From Tectiglobus sp965215755 (GTDB lineage: Bacteria; Pseudomonadota; Alphaproteobacteria; Rhizobiales; Hyphomicrobiaceae): 64,000 nt of DNA. A program made the position numbers and the translations under genes. The DNA lies in assembly GCA_965215755.1 (NCBI GenBank), contig OZ244119.1, positions 124,001-188,000 on the forward strand. Reading direction: 5' to 3'. The notes under the pieces are model-generated. The model was not told where the DNA came from. It saw only the letters and a list, made by a program, of their open reading frames with translations, and made no database searches. Position 1 is the first letter of the stretch. Each line of letters starts with the position of its first letter. Shown here in pieces: positions 42,095 through 51,802 of this stretch.

Positions 42095-43099
42095 TCAGCT
42101 TGAAGCCGCTTTGATCGATGTTGTGAATGGGCACAAGAGCTCGAACATGATCGATGCGCCAACCCACGCCGTCATGCCGCTCGGATCGAATGGTGGTGAG
42201 ACTTCAACCAGATCGCATGCGGCGATATTCAAGCCGGACAGTCCACGGCATAGTTGCTGCGCATCGAACGTGCTAAATCCACCGATCTCCGGCGTACCTG
42301 TTCCTGGTGCAAACGACGGATCAATGCTATCGATATCGAAGGATACGTAGATCGCATCCTGGCCTACGATCTCGCGCGCTTCTGCCATCACTTCGTTGAC
42401 GCCGCGCTCAAACAATTCTTCGATCCGCACGATTCGGACGCCATTGGCCAGAGCGAAATCAATGTCTTCCGTGTCGTAGCCTGTTCCCCGGATGCCGATC
42501 TGCACGACTTTCTTTGGATCGAGTAGACCTTCTTCCACCGCCCGTCGGAAAGGAGTCCCGTGGGTATATTTGAAGCCACCGAAGTAAGAATTGTAAAAGT
42601 CCGTATGGGCATCGAAATGGATCATTCCGAGAGGGCGGTTCTTCGCCAATGATCGCAGTATCGGTAGAGACACTAGATGGTCGCCGCCAACGGTGAATGG
42701 TCGGATCCCCTGTGCAACGATCTTGTCATAAAAGGATGTGACCCGCCCGAGAGTATCCGTAACGTCAGCTGGATTTACCGCCACGTCTCCCAGGTCGGCG
42801 CAATTGACTGCTTCAAATGGATTAAGGCCGGTCACAGGATGAATCTGCCGGATCATCGTTGATGCATCCCGCAATGCCCTCGGGCCATGCCGGGCGCCCG
42901 GTCTATTCGTCGTGCCACCATCCCAAGGTACACCGACGAAGCCAATCCCGACATCTCCGATATCAGCGGCGGTCAACTCCAGATGCGGCAGTCGCATGAA
43001 TGTGGGCACGCCCGCGAACCGAGGTAACTCGAAGCCGGAAATCGGTAGGAACGAACGAGACACGGCAGACTCCCCCAAAGGTATTGTTCCGGCCGTCAA
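42095..43099 (-). CDS. Ureohydrolase (agmatinase / guanidinobutyrase type)
   Basis: The 334-residue protein is a two-manganese arginase-fold enzyme that removes urea from a guanidino compound. Metal-binding motifs are complete: FTVGGDHLVSLP, MIHFDAHTDFYNSYFG and SFDIDSIDPSFAPGTGTPE. GVPWDGGTTNRPGARHGPRALR and YTHGTPFRRAVEEG are typical of the agmatinase/guanidinobutyrase/guanidinopropionase group; the exact substrate cannot be read from these motifs. Its start overlaps the stop of the 2-hydroxyacid dehydrogenase gene in an ATGA (43096-43099), so the two are translationally coupled. Confidence 0.92.
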   Translation of the reverse strand: MTAGTIPLGESAVSRSFLPISGFELPRFAGVPTFMRLPHLELTAADIGDVGIGFVGVPWDGGTTNRPGARHGPRALRDASTMIRQIHPVTGLNPFEAVNCADLGDVAVNPADVTDTLGRVTSFYDKIVAQGIRPFTVGGDHLVSLPILRSLAKNRPLGMIHFDAHTDFYNSYFGGFKYTHGTPFRRAVEEGLLDPKKVVQIGIRGTGYDTEDIDFALANGVRIVRIEELFERGVNEVMAEAREIVGQDAIYVSFDIDSIDPSFAPGTGTPEIGGFSTFDAQQLCRGLSGLNIAACDLVEVSPPFDPSGMTAWVGASIMFELLCPFTTSIKAASS

Positions 43100-44094
43100 A
43101 ACATCGCCGGGAAGACACGGTCCGGCGGTGCGTGTCCGTCCATGAACGTCTTGATATTGATGATCACCTTCTCACCCATATCGACCCGGCCTTCTATGGT
43201 CGCCGATCCCATGTGAGGCAACGCAACAACGCGGCTGGAATTCAAGAGTTTGGGATTGACGGCAGGCTCGTGCTCGAAAACATCAAGGCCGGCCCCAGCA
43301 ATTTTATCAGCCTCGATCAGTCGTGAGAGCTCGTTTTCGTCGATGACTTCGCCACGGGCCGTATTGACGACAAATGTTGTTGGCTTGAGCAGCTTCAGGC
43401 GCCGGGCAGAAAGCAGATGATAAGTCGCGGGCGTATGCGGGCAATTGACCGAGATGATGTCCATTCGGGCTAACATTTGATCGAGGCTTTCCCAATAGGT
43501 CGCCTCAAGCTCCTGCTCGATTTCCTCCGCCACACGCCGCCGATTGTGATAGTGGATCTGAAGGCCGAATGCCTTCGCTCGTCGGGCTACCGCCGTACCA
43601 ATCCGTCCCATTCCAATGATGCCGAGCCGTTTTCCGTAGATGCGATTGCCAAGCATCCAGGTTGGGGACCAGCCACCCCAGGCCGCATTCTGCTCCTTGA
43701 GATACGCCGTACCTTCCGCAAGGCGCCGCGGAACTGCGAGGATCAAAGCCATCGTCATGTCCGCCGTATCTTCGGTCAGCACGCCCGGCGTATTTGTGAC
43801 GATGATGGATCGATTGCGGGCGGTGTCGAGATCGACGTTGTCCACGCCGGTTCCAAAATTCGCAATCAATTTCAATTGCGGGCCGGCCTGCGACAGTACT
43901 GAGCGGTCTATGCGGTCTGTCACTGTTGGGACAAGGACGTCCGCTGTCTTCACTGCCTCAATCAACTCGGCCTGAGACATAGGGGTATCGTCGATATTAA
44001 GATGCGTTTCAAAGAGCTCGCGCATGCGGGTTTCGACGATATCCGGCAGCTTCCGGGTGACAACAACTTTGGGCTTGCGAGCGGTACTTGGCAT
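43096..44094 (-). CDS. D-2-hydroxyacid dehydrogenase (glyoxylate/hydroxypyruvate reductase type)
   Basis: The 332-residue protein has IANFGTGVDNVDLD, the NAD(P) loop LGIIGMGRIGTAVARRAKAFGLQIHYHNRRR (the Arg pair after the second strand favours NADPH), VNCPHTPATYHLL, NTARGEVIDENEL with the catalytic Arg nearby, DVFEHEP with the catalytic Glu, and ALPHMGSAT with the catalytic His. It resembles GyaR/GRHPR glyoxylate reductases. It is translated just before, and coupled to, a ureohydrolase. This full-length gene is unrelated in detail to the fragment at 6169-6450. Confidence 0.93.
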   Translation of the reverse strand: MPSTARKPKVVVTRKLPDIVETRMRELFETHLNIDDTPMSQAELIEAVKTADVLVPTVTDRIDRSVLSQAGPQLKLIANFGTGVDNVDLDTARNRSIIVTNTPGVLTEDTADMTMALILAVPRRLAEGTAYLKEQNAAWGGWSPTWMLGNRIYGKRLGIIGMGRIGTAVARRAKAFGLQIHYHNRRRVAEEIEQELEATYWESLDQMLARMDIISVNCPHTPATYHLLSARRLKLLKPTTFVVNTARGEVIDENELSRLIEADKIAGAGLDVFEHEPAVNPKLLNSSRVVALPHMGSATIEGRVDMGEKVIINIKTFMDGHAPPDRVFPAMF

Positions 44095-44330
44095 GTTTGC
44101 ACTTCAATGATGTTGGAAAGAGCTGACTTGGCGACACTGACTGCCGAATCCCTATATGGAATGGGCCGTACAGCGTGTCTAACAGATGGTCGTTTGGTTG
44201 ACAAAGGTCGTCATTTTTCCCAGCTGGACAACGATTGACCTATCGAAGTCACAAGTCGGATGCAATTAGACCTGAGGATGAACAGAGTTTCCTGCAAATG
44301 AGAGCCTACAAGTTGTACAGGGACGGATCC

Positions 44331-44858
44331 GTGACCAGGAAGATTTTCGGGATCGCTATTGTTAGCTTGCTTATTTTCCCGTTCATCTCAGCCCAGGCGC
44401 AGCAGCGAAAGGGCGCAAGTGGCCTACCACTGCCCAGATTTGTCAGCCTGAAATCTAATCCCGTCAATCTGCGTAAAGGTCCTGGCCGTCAATTCCCCAA
44501 AGCCTGGGTATTCAAGCGTGCCGGGTTACCGGTTGAAATATATGAGGAATACGGTAACTGGCGCCGTGTTCGTGACTCAGAAGGCGCGAGCGGATGGATT
44601 CTGCGCACTCTCTTGTCCGGTCGACGTACTGCGCTCGTCCTGCCTTGGAACAAGGCTTCGGCAGGCGATCGGACCTTCGTCAACCTGCTCGCCTCTGCCA
44701 GACGCAGCGCCACGCCTGTTGCCAAACTTGAGGCGGGCTCGCTTGTCAGTATTCGGTCATGCGATGGTCGGTGGTGTTCGGTCAGTGTGAGCCAATACAG
44801 AGGCTTTATGCAGCAAAAGCAGCTTTGGGGTGTGTACCAGGACGAGCGGCTCAACTGA
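44331..44858 (+). CDS. Exported SH3-domain protein
   Basis: From a GTG at 44331 (AGGGA 7 nt upstream) the product starts with a clean signal peptide (basic TRKIF, then GIAIVSLLIFPFISAQAQ). An ATG at 44298 is also in frame but would bury the signal in an 11-residue extension. The mature protein has two SH3-like segments: RFVSLKSNPVNLRKGPGRQF to EGASGWILRTLLSG and VNLLASARRSATPVAKLEAG to YRGFMQQKQLWGVY. Alphaproteobacterial proteins of this type are periplasmic and of unknown role, possibly peptidoglycan or protein binding. irr lies downstream on the opposite strand. Confidence 0.88.
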   Translation: MTRKIFGIAIVSLLIFPFISAQAQQRKGASGLPLPRFVSLKSNPVNLRKGPGRQFPKAWVFKRAGLPVEIYEEYGNWRRVRDSEGASGWILRTLLSGRRTALVLPWNKASAGDRTFVNLLASARRSATPVAKLEAGSLVSIRSCDGRWCSVSVSQYRGFMQQKQLWGVYQDERLN

Positions 44859-44922
44859 CTTCTTGATCAGTCACCGCGGCTAAGCGCTTGTCAGGTTTAG
44901 GCTCCTATCGAAGCGCTCGGAT

Positions 44923-45345
44923 CTATTCCCGGACGAGCCGAACAACGACATCGACGTGAGAGATCCGCATACCTGGCGGGGGCGTCGGAAGCCCTTCAAC
45001 ACGGACCGAATCTTCGGGAATATCGATTAACGCCGCCTTTTGCTCATCAAAGAAATGGCTGTGGTTCGACGTATTCGTATCGAAGTACGTCTTCGACCCG
45101 TCAATTGCGAGCTCGCGCAGCAGCCCGGCTTGCCGGAACTGATGGAGTGTGTTGTACACCGTCGCCAATGACACTTTTTCACCGGCAGCCACGGCTTCGG
45201 CATGGAGCGTCTCGGCAGTGACATGACGGTCACCGCTGCCAAACAGTAGAAAAGACAGGGTTATGCGCTGCCGCGTCGGACGCAAATTAGCCTGCCGCAA
45301 CAGCTCAATTGTACAGGATTGGCGCTCAGCTGGAGTTTCTGTCAT
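44923..45345 (-). CDS. irr: Fur-family iron response regulator
   Basis: The 140-residue protein is a Fur-like winged-helix regulator: LRQANLRPTRQRITLSFLLF, HVTAETLHAEAVAAGEKVSLATVYNTLHQF (recognition helix) and the dimer/sensing part ELAIDGSKTYFDTNTSNHSHFF with its His cluster. Lack of CxxC zinc pairs and location divergent from fabA-fabB-fabI identify it as Irr, the heme-responsive iron regulator of Rhizobiales. No N-terminal heme regulatory motif of the Bradyrhizobium type is visible, so heme sensing would rely on the His region. ATG 45345 was chosen; a GTG at 45381 is in frame. Confidence 0.92.
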   Translation of the reverse strand: MTETPAERQSCTIELLRQANLRPTRQRITLSFLLFGSGDRHVTAETLHAEAVAAGEKVSLATVYNTLHQFRQAGLLRELAIDGSKTYFDTNTSNHSHFFDEQKAALIDIPEDSVRVEGLPTPPPGMRISHVDVVVRLVRE

Positions 45346-45632
45346 TCGCTTGTAACGGTCCTTGCAGGGCGCACGTGTCACGGCACTACGCGTCCAACGG
45401 TTGTCGCAATCTGCTAGATATATACACCCTCACAACTGTTCATATCAAGACCTGGGCATCGCAGTTGGGATGGTTTCAGCTTGACATCGGGAGCTGAACG
45501 ACCGATCGGCGCCGAATGGCCTTTTGAAGGGTAGCAGTCATTGTGCTAGGGTTAACGCCTAAACTGGCAAATGACCGGTGTTGTACGACTGCGGTTTTGG
45601 AATCGCTGTAAACGGGGAAACAGATAGATAAG

Positions 45633-46172
45633 ATGACTGAGCGGCGTTCGAGTTTTGACTATGAGGATATCCTGGCCTGTGGGCGCGGCGAGTTATTCGG
45701 ACCTGGGAATGCCCAGCTTCCCCTACCGCCGATGCTGATGTTTGAGCGCATTACGTCAATTGCCGAATCCGCCGGCGAGCACGGCAAAGGCCAGATTGTT
45801 GCTGAGATGCAGATCGCCGACAATCCGCAGTGTGAGTGGTTTTTTGCCTGCCATTTCAAAGGCGATCCTGTCATGCCCGGCTGTCTGGGTCTTGATGCGC
45901 TTTGGCAAATGACTGGTTTTTTTCTCGGATGGCTCGGTGCACCGGGCCGTGGACGGGCGCTCGGTGTCGGCGAGGTCAAGTTTACCGGAATGGTTCTGCC
46001 CAGCGTGAAGCGCATTGAGTACGTCGTTGATCTCAAACGTGTAATTCTGCGCAAGTTGAAGCTCGGTATCGCCGACGGGCGTGTTATCGCTGATGGTGAG
46101 ACAATCTACACCGCCACTGACCTTAAAGTTGGCCTGTTCGATGCCGCGGATACAGTGCAGAATACCGCCTAA
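45633..46172 (+). CDS. fabA: 3-hydroxydecanoyl-ACP dehydratase/isomerase
   Basis: FabA dehydrates 3-hydroxydecanoyl-ACP and isomerises the product to the cis-3 form, the first step to unsaturated fatty acids. The 179-residue protein has SFDYEDILACGRGELFG, MLMFERIT, the active-site helix FFACHFKGDPVMPGCLGLDALWQMTGFFLGW with catalytic His, and GRALGVGEVKFTGMVLP. It is the first gene of fabA-fabB-fabI, divergent from irr. Confidence 0.97.
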   Translation: MTERRSSFDYEDILACGRGELFGPGNAQLPLPPMLMFERITSIAESAGEHGKGQIVAEMQIADNPQCEWFFACHFKGDPVMPGCLGLDALWQMTGFFLGWLGAPGRGRALGVGEVKFTGMVLPSVKRIEYVVDLKRVILRKLKLGIADGRVIADGETIYTATDLKVGLFDAADTVQNTA

Positions 46173-46278
46173 TCAATAAGCGCGCACTGCCTGTCCGAAT
46201 CTCGGAGAGACCGTCGTGGTGGGGTCGGCCGTGGCAACCGCGTAGGAGCGCGGTTCGTCACAAGCAAAAGGATACGAG

Positions 46279-47508
46279 ATGAGGCGCGTTGTCGTCACAG
46301 GCATGGGGATTGTCTCAAGTATTGGCAATTCCGCGCAAGAAGTCGTTGCGTCGTTGCGGGAAGGGAAATCCGGACTGGTTCACGCTGACCGCTACGAAGA
46401 GCTTGGCTTTCGCTGTCATGTTCACGGTCAACCACAACTGGACTGGAAAGAGCACGTTCCGCGCAAGCCGAAGCGCTTCATGGAAGCGGGCCTCGCCTGG
46501 AACTACATCGCGATGGATCAAGCAATCCGCGATGCTGGCCTTGAAAGTGATGAGGTCATCAATGAGCGAACCGGCATCATTATGGGCTCCGGCGGGCCAT
46601 CGACGGTCGCAATTGTAAGGTCGGCAGCCGTCGCAGAAGAAAAGGGCCCAAAGCGCATCGGCCCCTTCGAAGTGCCTAAAGCCATGTGCTCGGGTCCATC
46701 CGCGGTGCTAGCGACAAGCTTCGAGATCAAGGGCGTTAACTATTCAATATCGTCGGCCTGCTCGACATCTGCGCATTGCATCGGCAATGCGGCTGAGCAG
46801 ATTCAATGGGGCAAGCAAGACATCGTCTTTGCCGGTGGCTGTGAGGAGCTCGACTGGACGCTATCTTCACTGTTTGACGCCATGGGTGCCATGTCTTCAA
46901 ACTTTAATGACACTCCAACTAAGGCCAGCCGGGCGTTTGACCGCGACCGCGACGGCTTTATCATTGCTGGTGGAGCCGGCGTCCTGGTGCTAGAGGAACT
47001 CGAACACGCCAAGGCTCGCGGTGCAAAAATTTATGCTGAAGTTGTGGGATACGGTGCAACTTCGGATGGCTTCGACATGGTCGCGCCGTCAGGTGAGGGT
47101 GCCGCCCGGTGCATGAAGCAGGCGATGCAAGGCCTGGATGGTAAAGGCGTTGGAAAGGTTGACTATATCAACCCCCACGCCACATCGACACCAGTTGGCG
47201 ATACAAAGGAAGTTGAAGCCCTGCGAGAAGTCTTCGGTCAGGACATCCCTGCCGTTTCGGCGACGAAATCGCTCACAGGGCATTCGCTTGGCGCCATCGG
47301 CGTGCAGGAGGCGATCTTCTCATTGCTTATGATGAACAACGGATTCGTCTGCGCCAGCGCGAATATTGACAATCTGGACACGGAATTTGAGGATATCCCG
47401 ATCGTCCAAGAGCGGCGGGACGATGCGGCGCTTAACTGTATCATGTCGAATAGCTTCGGTTTTGGCGGAACCAATGCCACTTTGGTATTTCGCCGGCTGG
47501 ACAGTTAA
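46279..47508 (+). CDS. fabB: 3-oxoacyl-ACP synthase I
   Basis: FabB elongates the cis-3-decenoyl-ACP made by FabA. The 409-residue thiolase-fold protein has the active Cys in SSACSTSAHCIGNA, the two His in NPHATSTPVGD and TKSLTGHSLGAIGVQEA, and NSFGFGGTNATL at the end. AAGGA lies 6 nt before the ATG. A short inverted repeat (AACCGCG/CGCGGTT, 46236-46255) lies in the 106-nt gap after fabA. Confidence 0.97.
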   Translation: MRRVVVTGMGIVSSIGNSAQEVVASLREGKSGLVHADRYEELGFRCHVHGQPQLDWKEHVPRKPKRFMEAGLAWNYIAMDQAIRDAGLESDEVINERTGIIMGSGGPSTVAIVRSAAVAEEKGPKRIGPFEVPKAMCSGPSAVLATSFEIKGVNYSISSACSTSAHCIGNAAEQIQWGKQDIVFAGGCEELDWTLSSLFDAMGAMSSNFNDTPTKASRAFDRDRDGFIIAGGAGVLVLEELEHAKARGAKIYAEVVGYGATSDGFDMVAPSGEGAARCMKQAMQGLDGKGVGKVDYINPHATSTPVGDTKEVEALREVFGQDIPAVSATKSLTGHSLGAIGVQEAIFSLLMMNNGFVCASANIDNLDTEFEDIPIVQERRDDAALNCIMSNSFGFGGTNATLVFRRLDS

Positions 47509-47684
47509 TGAGCGAACTGATTCGCGCGCACATGCGCGAGGACAGATAGTCAGCATGACTGGCGGCCCAAAGTGCAAGCGACTGGATAGCATTGGGACGT
47601 ACGAAAATGCGGCTCTACAGGAGCGGATGTGGCTGGTTTGAGGCTGAGGGGCCCGTGGCCCAAAGGCGTTCAGGGAAAAGACGA

Positions 47685-48542
47685 ATGACAGAAATCGATG
47701 TCGCGAAGCCCGGTCCGATCATGGCAGGTAAGCGCGGACTGGTGATGGGCGTAGCAAATGACCGCTCGATTGCCTGGGGTATCGCTCGCGTACTCGCTGG
47801 GCAGGGCGCTGAGCTGGCCTTCACCTATCAGGGCGATGCCTTCGGCCGGCGGGCTATCCCGCTCGCGGAGTCAGTTGGTTCGAAAATCATCGTGCCTTGT
47901 GACGTAAGCGACCTCGACAGTGTCGATAACGTGTTTTCCGAGATCGAGAGCAGTTGGGGCTCACTGGATTTCGTCGTCCATGCCCTGGCCTTCTCAGATC
48001 GCAGAGAACTGCAGGGCCGATACGCTGACACGACCCGCGATAACTTCGTTAACACCATGGTTATCTCGTGTTTCTCATTCACTGAGATCGCAAAACGGGC
48101 AGCCGCACTGATGCCCAACGGCGGTTCAATGATTGCTCTGACTTATGGTGGTGCCACCCGTTGGGTGCCATCCTACAACGTCATGGGTATCGCAAAGGCA
48201 GCCTTGGAAGCCTCTGTGCGTTATCTGGCAACAGATCTCGGTGTCGACGGAATTCGCGTCAATGCCTTGTCGCCAGGACCAATGCGGACACTGGCAGGCT
48301 CCGGTGTTTCAGATGCGCGTTATATCTTCAACTATCAGCGCGATCACTCACCTCTTGGTCGGACACCGACGCTGGATGAAGTCGGAGGCTCCGCCCTCTA
48401 CCTGCTTTCCCCGCTTTCTGGTGGTGTGACCGGTGAAGTGCATTTCGTCGATTGCGGTTATAACTCGGTTTCAATGCCCAGCCTTGAACAGCTGAAGGCA
48501 CTTGAGGCTGCAGCCCGCGCCGATACGAAAGCAGCTGAGTAG
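47685..48542 (+). CDS. fabI: Enoyl-ACP reductase (NADH)
   Basis: FabI completes each elongation cycle by reducing enoyl-ACP. The 285-residue SDR-like protein has GLVMGVANDRSIAWGIARVL, VVHALAFSDRREL, the catalytic Tyr and Lys in YNVMGIAKAALEASVRYLA and NALSPGPMRTLAGSGV. AGGGAAAAG precedes the ATG at 47685; an upstream in-frame extension to 47592 is unlikely. A 176-nt gap separates it from fabB. Confidence 0.96.
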   Translation: MTEIDVAKPGPIMAGKRGLVMGVANDRSIAWGIARVLAGQGAELAFTYQGDAFGRRAIPLAESVGSKIIVPCDVSDLDSVDNVFSEIESSWGSLDFVVHALAFSDRRELQGRYADTTRDNFVNTMVISCFSFTEIAKRAAALMPNGGSMIALTYGGATRWVPSYNVMGIAKAALEASVRYLATDLGVDGIRVNALSPGPMRTLAGSGVSDARYIFNYQRDHSPLGRTPTLDEVGGSALYLLSPLSGGVTGEVHFVDCGYNSVSMPSLEQLKALEAAARADTKAAE

Positions 48543-48593
48543 TAGCGCCAAGCCCGCTCGCCTTCTGGCCTGTGACCGGTAGAAGATCTCATC

Positions 48594-49451
48594 ATGATCG
48601 GTGTCTTTGACTCAGGCATTGGTGGATTAACCATACTGAGAGCGCTTGCAGAGCGGTTTCCAGAGCTGAGCTTTGTTTATCTTGGCGATCACGCGAATGT
48701 CCCCTACGGCGAACGCCCTTCGGAAGAGATTGTTTCGCTGACACGTGCCGGCGTCGAGCGATTGTTTGAGCAAGGATGCCGCCTTGTTCTCCTGGGGTGC
48801 AACACAGCGACTGCAATTGCCGCCCGTGAACTGCAACAGAATTGGCTACTAAGAAGCCGTTATCGTCAGCACAACCTCCTGGGCATCGTTGCGCCAACTG
48901 TCGAAGCCGCGACACAGACCCCATGGGCTGTAACCACTCCCCAGTATCCGCAGAAATACAACAGCGATACAATCGTAGTTTTTGCGACAACGCTGACGAC
49001 CTCATCAAACGTCTACGTGGAAGAGATCGCCAAACGCTGCCCGAATGTTCGAGTTCATCAGCAAGCTTGTTCGGGCCTGGTTGATGCGATTGAAGGTGAT
49101 GCGGGCCACGAGGCAATTGCCGAGATCATCTCAATGGCTTGCGACACGGCGATGCAAGCGCTTGATGGCAGAGTTCCTGAGCGCGCAATTCTGGGGTGCA
49201 CGCACTACCCAATCGTGGAGCACTACTTCGCAAAGCAACTGCCGGCCTCAACACGCATTCTTTCTCAACCGACAATCGTCACAGACAGCCTGGAAGATTA
49301 TCTTCAGCGACATCAGGAATTCGCTGACGGAGCACGCACATCTGGACCAAGCCGCGGTGGCTTGCGTCTACTCACCACCGGCTCAGCGGATGAGATTGCT
49401 AAGCTCGCCTATCGTGTGTGGCCAGGGGCACCATCCTTCCAGGCTGCATAA
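48594..49451 (+). CDS. murI: Glutamate racemase
   Basis: MurI supplies D-glutamate for peptidoglycan. The 285-residue protein has IGVFDSGIGGLTILRAL, YLGDHANVPYG, LGCNTATAIAAREL with the first catalytic Cys, and ERAILGCTHYPIVEHYF with the second Cys. It follows fabI by 51 nt and converges on pnp, with a terminator between them. Confidence 0.95.
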   Translation: MIGVFDSGIGGLTILRALAERFPELSFVYLGDHANVPYGERPSEEIVSLTRAGVERLFEQGCRLVLLGCNTATAIAARELQQNWLLRSRYRQHNLLGIVAPTVEAATQTPWAVTTPQYPQKYNSDTIVVFATTLTTSSNVYVEEIAKRCPNVRVHQQACSGLVDAIEGDAGHEAIAEIISMACDTAMQALDGRVPERAILGCTHYPIVEHYFAKQLPASTRILSQPTIVTDSLEDYLQRHQEFADGARTSGPSRGGLRLLTTGSADEIAKLAYRVWPGAPSFQAA

Positions 49452-49482
49452 TCGCATGCCAGCTAACATCGTGGATGATGCA

Positions 49483-49510
49483 AACGAAAACGGCGGGCCA
49501 AGGCCCGCCG
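49483..49510 (-). terminator. Rho-independent terminator of pnp
   Basis: On the minus strand CGGCGGGCC and GGCCCGCCG (49510-49491) form a 9-bp GC stem with a TT centre, followed by TTTTCGTTT. It lies 38 nt past the pnp stop. On the plus strand no T-run follows, so it is directional. Confidence 0.85.
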
Positions 49511-49547
49511 CTGTCATCGTCAATTGTATTCGCCCAACCATGGTTGA

Positions 49548-51728
49548 TTAGTCAGAGCGCTCGCGGCGGCGGCGCGGTGGACGGCTGCGGCGATCATCTT
49601 CATCTTCTTCACCTTCAGCGCGCGGGATCTCTTCACCGGTTTCCTGGTTGACGACTTTCATCGACAAACGGACCTTGCCACGATCTTCGATCGCCAAGAG
49701 CTTAACGAAGACTTCCTGGCCTTCCTTGACGATTTCGCTTGGATGGTTCGGGCGGCCTTCGTTGGTCAGTTGCGAAACATGAACCAAACCGTCCTTCGGA
49801 CCGAAGAAGTTCACAAAGGCGCCGAAGTCCATGATCTTGACGACCTTGCCCTTGTAGATTTCACCGACTTCCGGTTCTGAGGTGATCGCCTTAATGCGGG
49901 TGAGTGCCGCATCGATGATTTCGCGACTGGTGCCGGCAATCTTAACCGTACCGTTGTCCTCGATATCGATTTTCGCGCCACTTTCCTCGACGATCGAGCG
50001 AATAACAGAGCCGCCGCTGCCGATGACTTCACGGATCTTATCGGTCGGGATGCTAATCGTCTCAATACGGGGTGCGTGGTCGCCAACATCGTCACGCGCT
50101 TCGCCAAGTGCCTTGCCCATCTCACCGAGAATGTGCATGCGGCCGTCCTTGGCCTGGTCAAGCGCGACGCGCATGATTTCTTCGTTGATGCCCGTAATCT
50201 TGATGTCCATCTGCAACGACGTGACACCAACTTCGGTACCCGCGACCTTGAAGTCCATATCGCCGAGATGGTCTTCGTCGCCGAGGATATCAGAGAGGAC
50301 TGCGAAGTCATCGCCTTCCTTAATGAGTCCCATAGCGATACCGGCAACGGGCCGCTTCAGCGGAATTCCGGCATCCATCATAGCCAGAGACGCACCACAA
50401 ACGGTCGCCATCGACGACGAGCCGTTCGACTCGTTGATCTCAGAGACAATCCGAACCGTGTATGGGAATTCTTCGGCATCCGGGATCAGCGGATGAACAG
50501 CGCGCCAAGCCAATTTGCCATGGCCGATTTCACGCCGCCCTGGTGAACCAATCCGACCTGTTTCGCCGACAGAGAATGGTGGGAAGTTGTAGTGCAGCAT
50601 GAAGCGTTCACGCCGCGTACCTTCCAATCCATCGATGAACTGCTCATCATCCCCAGTGCCGAGCGTGGCCACGACCAGCGCCTGTGTTTCGCCACGCGTA
50701 AACAGCGCCGAACCATGCGTCCGCGGAAGAACATGCACTTCGGAGATAATCGGACGGACTGTTTTCAGGTCGCGGCCGTCGATGCGCTTGCCGGTGCTGA
50801 GAATATCGCCGCGGACGATATCGGATTCCAAGCTCTTGAAAACGTCACCGATCAAAACCGCCTCGGAGCCATCATCCTCTTCCGGCTTGAGAGCCTCGAA
50901 GACTTTTTTCTTGGCTTCAGCAACGATGTTTTGACGTGCTTGCTTCTCTGGTGTTGCAAATGCCTTACGCAGATCGGCTTCAGCGATTTCCTTGGCTTTG
51001 CCTTCGTACTTTGATTTGTCCGGAGGAGAGATATCCCACGGCTCTTTAGCTGCTGTTTCAGCAAGCTTGATAATCGCGTCAATGACAGGCTGGAAATGCT
51101 TGTGCCCAAACATAACGGCGCCAAGCATGTCTGCCTCCGGCAGTTCCTGCGCCTCGGACTCAACCATCATGACCGCGTCCTGGGTGCCGGCGACAACCAG
51201 ATCCAGTTTGGTCTGGTCCATTTCGTCGAGCAGTGGGTTCAGGACGAACTCACCATTGATCATGCCAACGCGCGCTGCTCCAATCGGGCCAAGGAATGGC
51301 AGTCCGGACAGCGTCAAAGCGGCACTTGCTGCGATCATCGCAAGAATGTCGGGATCGTTCTCATTGTCAAACGAGAGCACTGTTGTGATGACCTGTGTTT
51401 CGTTCTTGAAGCCATCAACAAAGAGCGGGCGGATCGGACGGTCGATCAGGCGTGACGTGAGGGTTTCTTTCTCAGTCGGCCGCCCTTCACGCTTAAAAAA
51501 GCCGCCTGGAATCTTACCGGCGGCATACGTCTTTTCCTGATAATTGACCGTGAGTGGGAAGAAATCCATTCCGGGCCGAACACTCCGGGCGGCGACTACC
51601 GTCGCCAGCACACTGGTGTCGCCATATTGTGCAAAGACAGCAGCATCAGCCTGGCGTGCCATCCGACCGGTTTCCAGCTTCAGCTTGCGGCCACCCCAGT
51701 CGATTTCCACGCGGTGAATATCAAACAT
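49548..51728 (-). CDS. pnp: Polyribonucleotide nucleotidyltransferase (PNPase)
   Basis: PNPase degrades RNA from the 3' end by phosphorolysis and forms part of the degradosome. The 726-residue protein has two RNase PH-like halves (FFPLTVNYQEKTYAAGKIPGGF and RREIGHGKLAWRAVHPL), a KH domain (IETISIPTDKIREVIGSGGSVIRSI) and an S1 domain (GEIYKGKVVKIMDFGAFVNF), ending in an acidic and Arg-rich tail. The ATG at 51728 is the family start. It is the last gene of the operon and may be co-transcribed with rpsO and the 30-codon frame between them. Confidence 0.97.
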   Translation of the reverse strand: MFDIHRVEIDWGGRKLKLETGRMARQADAAVFAQYGDTSVLATVVAARSVRPGMDFFPLTVNYQEKTYAAGKIPGGFFKREGRPTEKETLTSRLIDRPIRPLFVDGFKNETQVITTVLSFDNENDPDILAMIAASAALTLSGLPFLGPIGAARVGMINGEFVLNPLLDEMDQTKLDLVVAGTQDAVMMVESEAQELPEADMLGAVMFGHKHFQPVIDAIIKLAETAAKEPWDISPPDKSKYEGKAKEIAEADLRKAFATPEKQARQNIVAEAKKKVFEALKPEEDDGSEAVLIGDVFKSLESDIVRGDILSTGKRIDGRDLKTVRPIISEVHVLPRTHGSALFTRGETQALVVATLGTGDDEQFIDGLEGTRRERFMLHYNFPPFSVGETGRIGSPGRREIGHGKLAWRAVHPLIPDAEEFPYTVRIVSEINESNGSSSMATVCGASLAMMDAGIPLKRPVAGIAMGLIKEGDDFAVLSDILGDEDHLGDMDFKVAGTEVGVTSLQMDIKITGINEEIMRVALDQAKDGRMHILGEMGKALGEARDDVGDHAPRIETISIPTDKIREVIGSGGSVIRSIVEESGAKIDIEDNGTVKIAGTSREIIDAALTRIKAITSEPEVGEIYKGKVVKIMDFGAFVNFFGPKDGLVHVSQLTNEGRPNHPSEIVKEGQEVFVKLLAIEDRGKVRLSMKVVNQETGEEIPRAEGEEDEDDRRSRPPRRRRERSD

Positions 51729-51802
51729 CGTTTCGTCTTTCGTTTTCGTTTCTATCTTCGTCGTCGTACGTCTCAGCGGCACCAACCCGTGGAAACGCGC
51801 CG

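Noticed and set aside
47555..47641. 28-codon frame between fabB and fabI (starts MTGGPKCKRL)
   Set aside because: The nearest ribosome-like site is poorly spaced and the peptide has no structural character; the gap is better read as untranslated.
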